From Pseudomonas putida (GTDB lineage Bacteria; Pseudomonadota; Gammaproteobacteria; Pseudomonadales; Pseudomonadaceae): a DNA stretch of 64,000 nucleotides. The stretch's first letter is position 1, and the number at the start of each line of letters is the position of its first letter. The notes beneath the pieces are model-generated. The model was not told where the DNA came from and did not search any database. It saw only the letters and a program-made list of their open reading frames with translations. This document shows positions 25,751-34,553 of the stretch, in pieces. Position numbers and translations under genes: made by a program. The stretch spans positions 434,001 through 498,000 of the forward strand of contig CP163498.1 in the NCBI GenBank assembly GCA_041071465.1, given 5' to 3'.

Positions 25751-25839
25751 CCTCTCGCAGGCAAACCCGCCCCCACAGGAACAACACAGCCATCAGAACC
25801 CGTGATGTTCTTGTGGGAGCTGGCTTGCCCGCGAAGAAG
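25751..25839. repeat. Degenerate REP pair
   Basis: Two REP-like units in inverted orientation (25755-25777 and 25812-25834) match at about 19 of 23 positions, with cores GGCAAACCCGCC and GGCTTGCCCGCG. They fill the gap between the small exported protein and the convergent helicase gene. Confidence 0.7.
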
Positions 25840-25858
25840 CCAGTACACCTACTGAAAT

Positions 25859-27181
25859 TTACTCGGCAGCAGGCTTACGCTTCTTGAGCGGCGCCAGGCC
25901 ATCAGCGCTGGCCAGCGGTGCGTTGGCCCTCGGCTTGGCGGTTGGCTTGCGCTTGGCGGCAGCCTTCTTGTCACCGGTCTTCTTGTCAACTTTCTTCTTC
26001 TTGGCCCCAACAGCCTTGCCCGAAGCCTTGACCTTCTTCGGCCCGCTGTAAGTGCCCTTCACTTCCTTGATCACCCGGCGCTCGAACTGCTGCTTGAGGT
26101 AGCGCTCGATGCTCGACATCAGGTTCCAGTCGTTGTGGGTGATCAGCGAGATCGCCAGGCCTTCACCACCGGCACGGCCAGTGCGGCCCACACGGTGTAC
26201 GTACTCGTCACCGCTGCGTGGCATGTCGAAGTTGATCACCAGGTCCAGGCCGTCGATGTCCAGGCCACGGGCTGCCACGTCGGTGGCTACCAGTACCTTG
26301 GAGCTGCCCTGTTTGAAGCGCTCGATGGCCAACTTGCGGTCCTTCTGGTCTTTCTCGCCATGCAGCACGAAGGCTTTCACGTCCTTGGCCACCAGGTGAC
26401 CGTAGATGCGGTCGGCCATGGCGCGGGTGTTGGTGAAGATAATCGCCTTGTCGAAGGTTTCGTTGGCCAGCAGCCACTGGGCGATCTGCTCTTTGTGCTG
26501 GTCGTGGTCGGCGGTGATGATCTGCTGGCGGGTGCCTTCGGCCAGTTGCGAAACACTGTTGAGCATCAGGTGCTCAGGGTCTTTCAGCACTTTGCCGATG
26601 ATGTCGCGCAGGGCCGCGCCACCGGTAGTGGCGGAGAACAGCAGGGTCTGCTCGCGGTTCTCGCACTCCTTGCACAGGCGCTCCATGTCTTCGGCAAAGC
26701 CCATGTCGAGCATGCGGTCGGCTTCGTCGAGGATCAGCACCTTCACATGGGACAGGTCGAGGTTGCCGGCATTCAGTTGCTCAAGCAGGCGGCCCGGGGT
26801 GCCGATCAGCACGTCCGGCACTTTGCGCAGCATGGCGGCCTGTTCCTTGAAGTCTTCGCCGCCGGTGACCAGGCCCGACTTGATGTAGGTGAACTGCGAG
26901 AACAGCTGTACCTGCTTGAGGGTTTGCTGGGCCAGTTCGCGGGTCGGCAGCAGGATCAGCGCGCGGATTTCGACACGCGGGCCGCTCAGGTCGACCAGAC
27001 GGTTGAGCAGCGGCAGCACGAAAGCCGCGGTCTTGCCGCTGCCGGTCTGCGCGGTCACGCGCAGGTCACGCCCTTGCAGGGCCAGGGGGATGGCCGCGGC
27101 CTGCACCGGGGTTGGCTCGACAAATTTAAGCTCGGCCACGGCTTTAAGCAGGCGTTCATGCAGGGCGAATTGGGAGAACAC
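25859..27181 (-). CDS. DEAD-box RNA helicase with basic C-terminal tail
   Basis: This is an ATP-dependent RNA helicase of 440 residues. Q motif FVEPTPVQ (20-27), Walker A AQTGSGKT (44-51), PTRELAQ, TPGRLLE, DEAD (152-155), SAT and YVHRVGRTGRAG are all present. The last 55 residues or so are Lys/Ala-rich, as in ribosome-assembly helicases of the SrmB/RhlE type. The GTG at 27181 has TGAGGT 7 bases upstream; an ATG at 27220 would add 13 residues but has no ribosome binding site. It is divergent from the MscS gene. The exact orthologue is uncertain. Confidence 0.9.
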   Translation of the reverse strand: MFSQFALHERLLKAVAELKFVEPTPVQAAAIPLALQGRDLRVTAQTGSGKTAAFVLPLLNRLVDLSGPRVEIRALILLPTRELAQQTLKQVQLFSQFTYIKSGLVTGGEDFKEQAAMLRKVPDVLIGTPGRLLEQLNAGNLDLSHVKVLILDEADRMLDMGFAEDMERLCKECENREQTLLFSATTGGAALRDIIGKVLKDPEHLMLNSVSQLAEGTRQQIITADHDQHKEQIAQWLLANETFDKAIIFTNTRAMADRIYGHLVAKDVKAFVLHGEKDQKDRKLAIERFKQGSSKVLVATDVAARGLDIDGLDLVINFDMPRSGDEYVHRVGRTGRAGGEGLAISLITHNDWNLMSSIERYLKQQFERRVIKEVKGTYSGPKKVKASGKAVGAKKKKVDKKTGDKKAAAKRKPTAKPRANAPLASADGLAPLKKRKPAAE

Positions 27182-27323
27182 GGAGGTAACCTCAGGCAAG
27201 TGCGGGAAATTCAGTTGCATAGGGTAACGTTTTCTGCCGCCTTAGCCGAATTTCTTTTGGCAACTTTGTCGCCATCCGCGCTCTAATGATGCTTCGTTTC
27301 GCAACAAGACTGTACGCAAGCCC

Positions 27324-28625
27324 ATGGATATACAAAGAATCTGGCGTGACTCCCTCGACCTGTGGGGCACCCTCGACCAACATCCCATGTTGCACGCTGC
27401 CATCGGCTTGGCGGTGTTGCTGCTGATTTCTCTGGTGGTCGGCCGCCTGGCGCGCTTCCTCATGCTGCACGGCGCGCGCCTGCTGGCCCGCCAGCCAGCG
27501 CTGAAGTGGCTGGACGACCTGCGCCACAACAAGGTGTTCCACCGCCTGGCGCAAACCACCCCGTCGCTGGTACTGCAGTTCGGCCTGAAGCTGGTGCCGG
27601 AGCTGTCCGACACCGCCCAGCACTTCCTCGGCAATGTCGCCCTGGCGTTTACCCTGCTGTTCATGACCATGGCGCTGTCGTGCCTGCTGGATGCCCTGCT
27701 CGACATCTATGCTCGCACCGAACACGCCCGCACCCGCTCGATCAAGGGCTACGTGCAACTGGCCAAGATGATGTTGTGGATCTTCGCCTCGATCGTCATC
27801 GTCGCCACCCTGATCGACCGTTCGCCGTTGCTGCTGCTGTCGGGTCTGGGTGCCATGTCGGCGGTGCTGCTGTTGGTGTACAAGGACACCCTGCTGTCGT
27901 TCGTCGCCAGCGTGCAGTTGACCAGCAACGACATGCTGCATGTGGGTGACTGGATCGAAATGCCGCAGGTAGGTGCCGATGGTGACGTGGTGGATATCAC
28001 CCTGCACACGGTGAAGGTGCAGAACTTCGACAAGACCATCGTTTCCATCCCCACCTGGCGCCTGATGAGCGAGTCGTTCCGCAACTATCGCGGCATGCAG
28101 CAATCCGGGGGCCGGCGAATCAAACGCAGCCTGTTCATCGATGCCGCCGGCGTGCGCTTCCTTACCCGCGAAGAGGAACAGCGCCTGAGCCAGGTTCAGT
28201 TGCTTGGCGATTACCTGGCAGGCAAGCGCCAGGAGCTGCAGAACTGGAACGAAGCCCTGGGGCCTGTCGCCGAGCTGTCGGCCAATCGCCGCAAGCTGAC
28301 CAACATCGGCACCTTCCGCGCGTTTGCCCTGGCTTACCTGAAGAACCACCCCAACGTTCACCCGAACATGACCTGCATGGTGCGGCAGATGCAGACCACC
28401 GCCGAAGGCGTGCCGCTGGAAATCTACTGCTTCACCACCACCACGGCATGGGCGGAGTATGAGCGGATCCAGGGGGATATCTTCGACTACCTGCTGGCGG
28501 TGTTGCCAGAGTTCGGCTTGAGCCTGTATCAGCAGCCGAGCGGCAATGACATGCGGGTGGGGTTGAGCGGGCGTTTGGCGCAAGAGCCTGTCCAGCATCG
28601 CCTGGAACAGCTGAGCGAAGCTTGA
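27324..28625 (+). CDS. Mechanosensitive ion channel protein, MscS family, YbdG-like
   Basis: This is a 433-residue inner-membrane protein with about five transmembrane helices (first near residues 26-44), then the MscS pore helix (LLLSGLGAMSAVLLLVYKDTLLSFVASVQL, about 170-200) and the beta domain NDMLHVGDWIEMP. Length and the long C-terminal cytoplasmic domain fit the YbdG (MscM) subgroup, which opens under osmotic down-shock. No strong ribosome binding site is apparent at the ATG. It is divergent from the DEAD helicase gene and convergent with arfB, leaving 16 bases. Confidence 0.88.
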   Translation: MDIQRIWRDSLDLWGTLDQHPMLHAAIGLAVLLLISLVVGRLARFLMLHGARLLARQPALKWLDDLRHNKVFHRLAQTTPSLVLQFGLKLVPELSDTAQHFLGNVALAFTLLFMTMALSCLLDALLDIYARTEHARTRSIKGYVQLAKMMLWIFASIVIVATLIDRSPLLLLSGLGAMSAVLLLVYKDTLLSFVASVQLTSNDMLHVGDWIEMPQVGADGDVVDITLHTVKVQNFDKTIVSIPTWRLMSESFRNYRGMQQSGGRRIKRSLFIDAAGVRFLTREEEQRLSQVQLLGDYLAGKRQELQNWNEALGPVAELSANRRKLTNIGTFRAFALAYLKNHPNVHPNMTCMVRQMQTTAEGVPLEIYCFTTTTAWAEYERIQGDIFDYLLAVLPEFGLSLYQQPSGNDMRVGLSGRLAQEPVQHRLEQLSEA

Positions 28626-28641
28626 GATTACCGGGGCTGCA

Positions 28642-29055
28642 CTAGAAGTCCACCTTGCCCCTGCCCGCCTTGACAGTGCTCCGCCTGGCTTTCCCTTCAA
28701 GGCGGCGGGTCTTCGAGCCGAGGGTGGGCTTGGTGGGGCGGCGTTTCTTCTCGGTCTTGGTGGCCGCGATGATCAACTCGGCAAGACGCGCCAGGGCGTC
28801 AGCGCGGTTTTGGTCCTGGGTGCGGTACTGTTGGGCCTTGATGATCAACACGCCGTCGCCGGTGATGCGATTGTCACGCAGCGCCAACAGCCGTTCCTTG
28901 TAGAACTCGGGCAGTGACGAGGCCGGAATGTCGAAGCGCAGGTGCACGGCGCTGGACACCTTGTTGACATTCTGCCCACCCGCGCCTTGCGCACGGATGT
29001 AGGTCAGTTCGATGTCGGCATCCGGCAGATGCACATTGTTGGAGATGGTCAGCAT
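28642..29055 (-). CDS. arfB: Alternative ribosome-rescue factor ArfB (YaeJ)
   Basis: This is a 137-residue peptidyl-tRNA hydrolase that frees stalled ribosomes on non-stop messages. The release-factor catalytic motif [18 protein letters not shown] is present, with Gly26-Gly27-Gln28 as the GGQ. The C-terminal basic tail ([20 protein letters not shown]), which inserts in the empty mRNA channel, is intact. Length matches ArfB rather than release factors 1 or 2. Single gene. Confidence 0.95.
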   Translation of the reverse strand: MLTISNNVHLPDADIELTYIRAQGAGGQNVNKVSSAVHLRFDIPASSLPEFYKERLLALRDNRITGDGVLIIKAQQYRTQDQNRADALARLAELIIAATKTEKKRRPTKPTLGSKTRRLEGKARRSTVKAGRGKVDF

Positions 29056-29120
29056 GATAAGGCCCCTGTGATTGCCCCCATTATCACAGCCTGCGCCGCG
29101 CGGCCATAGTACAGCAGCCG

Positions 29121-30056
29121 CTACCCCGCATACCCCAGCAGGTACAGCAACCCGGTCAAGGTCACCAGCGACGCCACCGTCGACAGCAGGATCGTGCGCG
29201 AAATCAGCCCCGCCTCACGGTTGTAATACTCCGCCAGCATGAACGGGCCGGTCCCGGTCGGCAGCGCTGCCAGCAGCACCGCCGAAGCCGCCCACATGCT
29301 CGGCAGGCTGAACACCTTGTACGCCAGCACCCAGGTCAGCGCCGGCTGCCCCACCAGTTTCATGACCACCAGCGGCCATGGGCTGGCCTGCGCACCTGGG
29401 CGCTTTTCGGCCAGGAAGGCGCCCAACGACACCAGCGCGCACGGCGTGGTCGCCAACGCCAGCATGTCGAGAAAATGCATCACCGGCTCTGCCAATCCCC
29501 AGCCAGACACCGCCCAGGCCGCCCCCGCCAATGGCGAGATCACCAACGGATTCTTCGCCAGCGCCTTGCCAACCACCACGATGGCGCGGCCGATTTGCCG
29601 TTCTTCCTGCAGCCCGACCTCGATCAGCGTCAGGGAAATGGCAAACACCAGGCACACCACGATCAAAGAGGAGATCAGCGCCGGCTGCAAGCCCGCCTGG
29701 CCGAACAGCAGCAGGCACAACGGGATGCCTATATAGCCGGTGTTGGCATACCCGGCACTGAGCCCGTCGATGCTCGACGCCACCAGGCCATGGCCACTGG
29801 TCAAGCGCCACAGCAAGGTGATTACGAACATGGCCAGGGCCCCCGCGACGAAGGCTGCGATGAACCCCGGGTGCCAGATCTCGCTCCAGGTGGCAGTGGC
29901 CGTCACCTTGAACAGCAACGCCGGCAGGCACAGCCAGACCACCATCTTGTTGATTTCGGCGGCGGCCTTGTCGCCCAGCTTGTTGGTTTTGCGGCACAAG
30001 TAGCCGACCAGAATCAAGGCGAAAATCGGTGCGACGATGACGAAGATGGTGTGCAT
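29121..30056 (-). CDS. AEC family (auxin efflux carrier-like) transporter
   Basis: This is a 311-residue inner-membrane protein with about ten transmembrane helices of the auxin-efflux-carrier/malate permease-like family. The opening [44 protein letters not shown] and the inner repeat [15 protein letters not shown] are diagnostic. It starts one base after the stop of the upstream EamA gene (TGACATG), so the pair is probably translationally coupled and co-regulated. Substrate unknown; organic acids are common for the family. Confidence 0.87.
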   Translation of the reverse strand: MHTIFVIVAPIFALILVGYLCRKTNKLGDKAAAEINKMVVWLCLPALLFKVTATATWSEIWHPGFIAAFVAGALAMFVITLLWRLTSGHGLVASSIDGLSAGYANTGYIGIPLCLLLFGQAGLQPALISSLIVVCLVFAISLTLIEVGLQEERQIGRAIVVVGKALAKNPLVISPLAGAAWAVSGWGLAEPVMHFLDMLALATTPCALVSLGAFLAEKRPGAQASPWPLVVMKLVGQPALTWVLAYKVFSLPSMWAASAVLLAALPTGTGPFMLAEYYNREAGLISRTILLSTVASLVTLTGLLYLLGYAG

Positions 30057-30057
30057 G

Positions 30058-30933
30058 TCAGGCCTTGCCGGCCATCGGCGCCTGCGCACGGCCACCCAGG
30101 CGGCTCAGCCACACCGACGCCAGGATGATCCCGCCGCCGATGAACAGCCGCCCCAGCGGCTCGTGCTGGTTCCAGATCAGCAGGTTCAGCAGCAGCCCGA
30201 CCGGCACATGCAGGTTGTTCATCACCGCCAGTGTGCCGCCAGAAACCAGGCATGCGCCCTTGTTCCACCAGTACAGCCCCAGCGCGGTCGGGCACAGGCC
30301 CAGGAACAGCAGCACCAGCCATTGCACATCGGTGCTCGGCAGGTGTTGCGTGTTGCCGAACAACAAAAAGGCCGGTAGCACCACCAGCAAGGCGCCGAGG
30401 TAGAAATAGCCAAAGCGGGCGTAGTGCGGTAGGTCGCTGGGGTAGCGCGCAACCAGGTGGCGGTACAGCACCTGGCCGGCGGCATAGGTGAAGTTGGCCA
30501 GCTGCAGCAACAGGAAGCCGATGAAGAACTCGCCGCTGATGCTGTCGAAGCGGATCACCCCGGCGCCCGCCACCGCAACCAGCGCGGCCAGCAGCGCCCA
30601 AGGGTTGAAGCGCCGGTTCATGGCGTCTTCGATCAGGGTCACATGCAACGGCGTGAGAATGGTGAACAGCAGCACCTCTGGCACCGTGAGCACGCGGAAA
30701 CTCAGGTACAGGCAGACGTAGGTGATGCCGTACTGCAGCGCGCCGATCAGCAGCATCGAGCGCATGAAGCGCGGCTCGACCTGGCGCCAGCGGGTCAGCG
30801 GCAGGAACACGAGGCCCGCCAACAGTACCCGTGCGAGCACAGCGAAGTAGCTGTCGACGTGCCCGGCCAGGTACTCGCCGATCAGGCTGAAGGAAAACGC
30901 CTGGATCAGCGCGACGATTATCAGGTAGCCCAT
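30058..30933 (-). CDS. EamA/DMT family transporter
   Basis: The 291-residue transporter has ten predicted helices and two EamA repeats. It opens LIIVALIQAFSFSLIGEYLAGHVDSYFAVLARVLLAGLVFLPL, the carboxylate/amino-acid exporter subgroup. GAGAGG precedes the ATG. It is directly coupled to the downstream AEC transporter gene (one-base gap). Finding two different secondary transporters in one transcript suggests related substrates or opposite directions of transport. Confidence 0.86.
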   Translation of the reverse strand: MGYLIIVALIQAFSFSLIGEYLAGHVDSYFAVLARVLLAGLVFLPLTRWRQVEPRFMRSMLLIGALQYGITYVCLYLSFRVLTVPEVLLFTILTPLHVTLIEDAMNRRFNPWALLAALVAVAGAGVIRFDSISGEFFIGFLLLQLANFTYAAGQVLYRHLVARYPSDLPHYARFGYFYLGALLVVLPAFLLFGNTQHLPSTDVQWLVLLFLGLCPTALGLYWWNKGACLVSGGTLAVMNNLHVPVGLLLNLLIWNQHEPLGRLFIGGGIILASVWLSRLGGRAQAPMAGKA

Positions 30934-31036
30934 GGTTGCCTCTCGTGAATCAAGGCCGCGACCTTAGCGGGTTGCGGCAAATGAGTTCAACCATGAGGAA
31001 TGTAGGGGCTGCACTGGCCTGCACAAAATGCCGGGC

Positions 31037-31062
31037 AAAAAAAAACCGGCCATGCAGGCCGG
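31037..31062 (-). terminator. Intrinsic terminator downstream of azoR
   Basis: Read on the minus strand, perfect 6-bp arms CCGGCC and GGCCGG around a 5-base loop are followed by nine T residues. It ends the azoR transcript, 56 bases after its stop codon. Confidence 0.92.
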
Positions 31063-31117
31063 GCAGATACACCCAAAGGAGCAACAACAGGTGTCAGGGT
31101 TGGGAATTCAGTGAATC

Positions 31118-31717
31118 TCAGGCTACCGCCGCCAGCTTGGCCTTGGCCTGGTTGAGGCCCTTCTCGTGGAATTCGCCGCTCATGTTCAGGCCTTCGGCAT
31201 GGATGAAGTCGACATCATGAATACCGATGAAGGCCATCACCTGGCGCAGGTACGGTTCCTGGTGGTCGCTGCTGGCACCGGCATGGATACCGCCGCGGGC
31301 AGTCAGGACGATGGCGCGCTTGCCGGTCAGCAGGCCTTGTGGGCCAGTAGGCGTGTACTTGAAGGTGATGCCGGCGCGCAGCACATGGTCCAACCAGGCC
31401 TTGAGGGTGCTGGGGATGGTGAAGTTGTACATCGGTGCGGCCATCACCAGCACGTCGGCTGCCAGCAACTCATCAGTCAATTCGTTGGATCGGGCCAGGG
31501 CATCCAATTCGGCGGCGCTGCGCTGTTCTTCGGGTTTCATCCAGCCACCCAGCAGGTTGGCATCCAGATGCGGCACCGGGTTGACCGCCAGGTCGCGCAC
31601 CGTGATCTGATCGGCCGGGTGAGCAGCCTGCCATTGCTGGATGAAATCAGCGGTCAGCTGACGGGAAACGGAATCCTGCTGGCGGGCGCTGCTTTCGATG
31701 ATCAGTACGCGGGACAT
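31118..31717 (-). CDS. azoR: FMN-dependent NADH:quinone/azo oxidoreductase
   Basis: This is a 199-residue flavodoxin-fold enzyme (AzoR family) that uses FMN and NADH to reduce azo dyes and quinones. VLIIESSARQQDSVSRQL (residues 4-21) is the FMN-phosphate loop, MAAPMYNFTIPSTLKAWLDHVLRAGITFKYT is the family core, and RGG appears near residue 143. GGAGG lies before the ATG at 31717. It lies 100 bases downstream of a small exported protein and near a divergent LysR gene that may regulate it. Confidence 0.92.
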   Translation of the reverse strand: MSRVLIIESSARQQDSVSRQLTADFIQQWQAAHPADQITVRDLAVNPVPHLDANLLGGWMKPEEQRSAAELDALARSNELTDELLAADVLVMAAPMYNFTIPSTLKAWLDHVLRAGITFKYTPTGPQGLLTGKRAIVLTARGGIHAGASSDHQEPYLRQVMAFIGIHDVDFIHAEGLNMSGEFHEKGLNQAKAKLAAVA

Positions 31718-31817
31718 GGGGTGCCTCCATCGGCAAATAGGGTTGCGATTCGATGGAGGTGAGATTAAGGCTTGACCTATCGATAAAAAAGCGTAAAAAG
31801 TGGGTTCAATCAATCGA

Positions 31818-32141
31818 TTAATCAGTTTGTTCCGCGCTGCAGCTCAAGGCGATCCGCAGCTTGATGATCTGCCGATTGAATTTGGCGGTGACATCGACGC
31901 TTTTACCGGCCGGTACGTTCACCCGTCGCACGCGCGGTGCCTCCGGGCCATTGCGAAAGGTCACCTTGCACGCCGCCGGGACCTGCCCATAGTTGTTGAG
32001 GGTGATGGCGCCGATGTCGTAGGCCGTGTCATAGGCGGTGTAGTCGAGCTTGACCCCGGTCAGCTCTTTCTCCACATCGATGGGGTACGCCATGGCCGCG
32101 AGGGGCAGGCACATAAGTATTGCCGCACAACATTTCTTCAT
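31818..32141 (-). CDS. Small periplasmic protein of unknown function
   Basis: The 107-residue protein has a signal peptide (MKKCCAAILMCLPLAAMA, residues 1-18). The mature domain is probably all-beta (ITLNNYGQVPAACKVTFRNGPEAP, then RVNVPAGKSVDVTAKF) and has two cysteines (about 58 and 101) that could form a disulfide. I see no enzyme motif. AAGGAGA precedes the ATG. It is 48 bases from a divergent LysR gene and upstream of azoR on the same strand, so it may share their regulation. Confidence 0.78.
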   Translation of the reverse strand: MKKCCAAILMCLPLAAMAYPIDVEKELTGVKLDYTAYDTAYDIGAITLNNYGQVPAACKVTFRNGPEAPRVRRVNVPAGKSVDVTAKFNRQIIKLRIALSCSAEQTD

Positions 32142-32189
32142 CGGCCGCTCTCCTTGAAAGAGCGCAGCTTAGGACAACAGGAGCGAAAG

Positions 32190-33113
32190 ATGAAAGCGCC
32201 GCGCGTAACCCTAGACCAGTGGCGAACCCTGCAAGCAGTGGTCGATCACGGCGGGTTTGCCCAGGCCGCCGAGGCGTTGCACCGCTCGCAGTCCTCGGTC
32301 AGCTACACCGTGGCCCGCATGCAAGAGCAACTGGGTGTGCCGCTGTTGCGCATCGATGGCCGCAAGGCGGTGCTGACCGAGGCCGGCAATGTGCTGCTGC
32401 GCCGCTCGCGCCACCTGGTCAAGCAGGCCAGCCAGCTCGAAGACCTTGCCCACCACATGGAACAGGGCTGGGAAGCCGAAGTGCGCCTGGTGGTCGATGC
32501 CGCCTACCCCAGTGCCCGCCTGGTGCGCGCGCTGGCCGCATTCATGCCACAGAGCCGCGGCTGCCGGGTGCGCCTGCGTGAAGAAGTGCTGTCTGGCGTA
32601 GAAGAAGTGATGCACGAAGGCATCGCCGACCTGGCCATCAGCAGTTACAGCATCGGCGGCTACCTGGGCGCCGAACTGAGCGCGGTCGAGTTTGTCGCCG
32701 TCGCTCACCCCGAACACAGCCTGCACCGCCTGGGCCGCGAACTGACCTTCCAGGACCTGGAAAGCCAACTGCAGGTGGTGATCCGCGACTCCGGCCGCGC
32801 CCAGCCACGCGACGTCGGCTGGCTGGGTGCCGAACAACGCTGGACCGTCGGCAGCCTGGGCACCGCTGCCACCTTCGTCAGCAGCGGCCTGGGCTTTGCC
32901 TGGCTGCCCCGGCACATGATCGAGCGTGAACTGCGCGAAGGCGTGCTCAAGCCTTTACCGCTAGATCAGGGTGGCAGCCGTCACCCGCTGTTCTACCTTT
33001 ATTCGAGCAAAGAGAAGACCCTGGGCCCGGCTACGCAGATTCTCATCGACCTGCTGCGCAATTTCGACACCGCGCCACTGGACGTGCCCTTCGCAGCCCC
33101 CCCACAAGCTTGA
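32190..33113 (+). CDS. LysR family transcriptional regulator
   Basis: The 307-residue LysR protein has the DNA-binding domain TLDQWRTLQAVVDHGGFAQAAEALHRSQSSVSYTVARMQEQLG (residues 7-49) and a full effector domain. AGGAG sits 7 bases before the ATG. It is divergent from the small periplasmic gene and azoR, and 13 bases upstream of a hydrolase gene on the same strand. It therefore may act in both directions. Confidence 0.87.
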   Translation: MKAPRVTLDQWRTLQAVVDHGGFAQAAEALHRSQSSVSYTVARMQEQLGVPLLRIDGRKAVLTEAGNVLLRRSRHLVKQASQLEDLAHHMEQGWEAEVRLVVDAAYPSARLVRALAAFMPQSRGCRVRLREEVLSGVEEVMHEGIADLAISSYSIGGYLGAELSAVEFVAVAHPEHSLHRLGRELTFQDLESQLQVVIRDSGRAQPRDVGWLGAEQRWTVGSLGTAATFVSSGLGFAWLPRHMIERELREGVLKPLPLDQGGSRHPLFYLYSSKEKTLGPATQILIDLLRNFDTAPLDVPFAAPPQA

Positions 33114-33126
33114 GAGGACCGCGCCC

Positions 33127-33939
33127 ATGGCCTATTTCGAACACGAAGGATGCGCACTGCATTACGAGGAATATGGCCAGGGCGAACCCCTGGTGTTGCT
33201 GCACGGTCTGGGCTCAAGCTGCCAGGACTGGGAGTTGCAGGTGCCGGCGCTCAGCCGCCACTACCGGGTAATCCTCATGGACATCCGTGGCCACGGCCGT
33301 TCCGACAAACCCCGCGACGGTTACCAGATCGCCACCTTCAGTGCCGACCTGCTGGCCTTGCTCGAACACCTGCACACAGGCCCCGTACACTTCGTCGGCC
33401 TGTCCATGGGTGGCATGATCGGCTTCCAGTTTGCCGTCGACCACCCGCAATGGCTGCGCAGCTTGTGCATCGTCAACAGTGCCCCCGAAGTCAAGCGCCG
33501 CACCCGCAGTGACTGGGTATGGTGGTTCAAGCGCTGGGGCCTGGCGCGTGTCCTGAGTGTCGAAACCGTTGGCAAGGGCCTGGCCGAGCGGCTGTTCCCC
33601 AAGCCCCGACAAGCAAACCTGCGGCAGACGATGGCCCAGCGCTGGGCACGCAATGACAAACGCGCCTACCTCAAGAGTTTCGACGCCATTGTCGACTGGG
33701 GCGTGCAGGAACGCATCGGGCAGATCCACTGTCCTACCCTGGTCATCGCCGCCGACCACGATTACACCCCGATACAACTGAAAGAACGCTACGTCGCCCT
33801 TATGCCCAATGCCAGGCTGGTCGTCGTCGACGATTCCCGGCACGCTACACCCCTCGATCAACCCGAGGTCTTCAACCAGACCCTGCTGCAGTTCCTCGCA
33901 GCCGCCTCCACCTCTCAAGGATCTTTGAGCCCATGCTGA
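33127..33939 (+). CDS. Alpha/beta-fold hydrolase
   Basis: The 270-residue alpha/beta hydrolase has a complete catalytic set: nucleophile elbow GLSMGG (Ser93), acid in IAADHDYTP (Asp212) and histidine in SRHATPLDQ (His239); the oxyanion-hole HGLG motif is at residues 26-29. It resembles 3-oxoadipate enol-lactonase-like and esterase families, but no pathway genes are near, so the substrate is unknown. It begins 13 bases after the LysR gene and overlaps the next gene by 7 bases, so it is part of an operon. Confidence 0.87.
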   Translation: MAYFEHEGCALHYEEYGQGEPLVLLHGLGSSCQDWELQVPALSRHYRVILMDIRGHGRSDKPRDGYQIATFSADLLALLEHLHTGPVHFVGLSMGGMIGFQFAVDHPQWLRSLCIVNSAPEVKRRTRSDWVWWFKRWGLARVLSVETVGKGLAERLFPKPRQANLRQTMAQRWARNDKRAYLKSFDAIVDWGVQERIGQIHCPTLVIAADHDYTPIQLKERYVALMPNARLVVVDDSRHATPLDQPEVFNQTLLQFLAAASTSQGSLSPC

Positions 33940-34490
33940 AAAAACTCCTGCTCACCGCCTGTTCGGTCGCCTTCGCCACCAGCGTCATGGCCTCTGACAA
34001 GACCCCGCACGTTCTGCTGGACACCAGCTTCGGCCAGGTCGAAATCGAGCTGAACGCCGAGAAGGCACCGGTCAGCACGAAGAATTTCCTGCAGTACGTC
34101 GACAGCGGTTTCTACAACAACACGATTTTCCACCGGGTGATCCCGGGCTTCATGGTGCAGGGCGGCGGCTTCACTGACCAGATGGTGCAGAAGAACACCA
34201 ACGACCCGATCAAGAACGAAGCCAGCAATGGCCTGCTGAACACCCGTGGCACCCTGTCGATGGCGCGCACCTCGGACCCGAACTCCGCCACCAGCCAGTT
34301 CTTCATCAACGTGGCCGACAACGATTTCCTCAACCCAGGGCGTGACCGTGGCTACGCCGTATTCGGCAAGGTGACCAAGGGCATGGAAGTGGTCGACCAG
34401 ATCGTCAATTCGCCGACCACCATCAAGAAAGGCATGCGCGATGTACCGGCGGACCCGGTGTACATCAAGTCGGCCAAACGCATCGACTGA
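33933..34490 (+). CDS. ppiA: Periplasmic peptidyl-prolyl cis-trans isomerase (cyclophilin)
   Basis: This is an exported cyclophilin of 185 residues. The signal peptide ends at about SVMA (residue 20). The cyclophilin core shows [16 protein letters not shown] (catalytic Arg in FHRV), [24 protein letters not shown], and [18 protein letters not shown]. It helps fold periplasmic and outer-membrane proteins. Its start overlaps the end of the hydrolase gene by 7 bases, implying translational coupling. Confidence 0.93.
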   Translation: MLKKLLLTACSVAFATSVMASDKTPHVLLDTSFGQVEIELNAEKAPVSTKNFLQYVDSGFYNNTIFHRVIPGFMVQGGGFTDQMVQKNTNDPIKNEASNGLLNTRGTLSMARTSDPNSATSQFFINVADNDFLNPGRDRGYAVFGKVTKGMEVVDQIVNSPTTIKKGMRDVPADPVYIKSAKRID

Positions 34491-34553
34491 CCGCAGGCTT
34501 CACAGGGACGTGAAACCGCCTGAGGGCAGGATGGAACAGGAGTGCCGTTACCC

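Noticed and set aside
29066..29092. TGTGAT...ATCACA near arfB as a Vfr/CRP site
   Set aside because: The TGTGA and TCACA halves are 12 bases apart, not 6. It is better seen as a simple hairpin.
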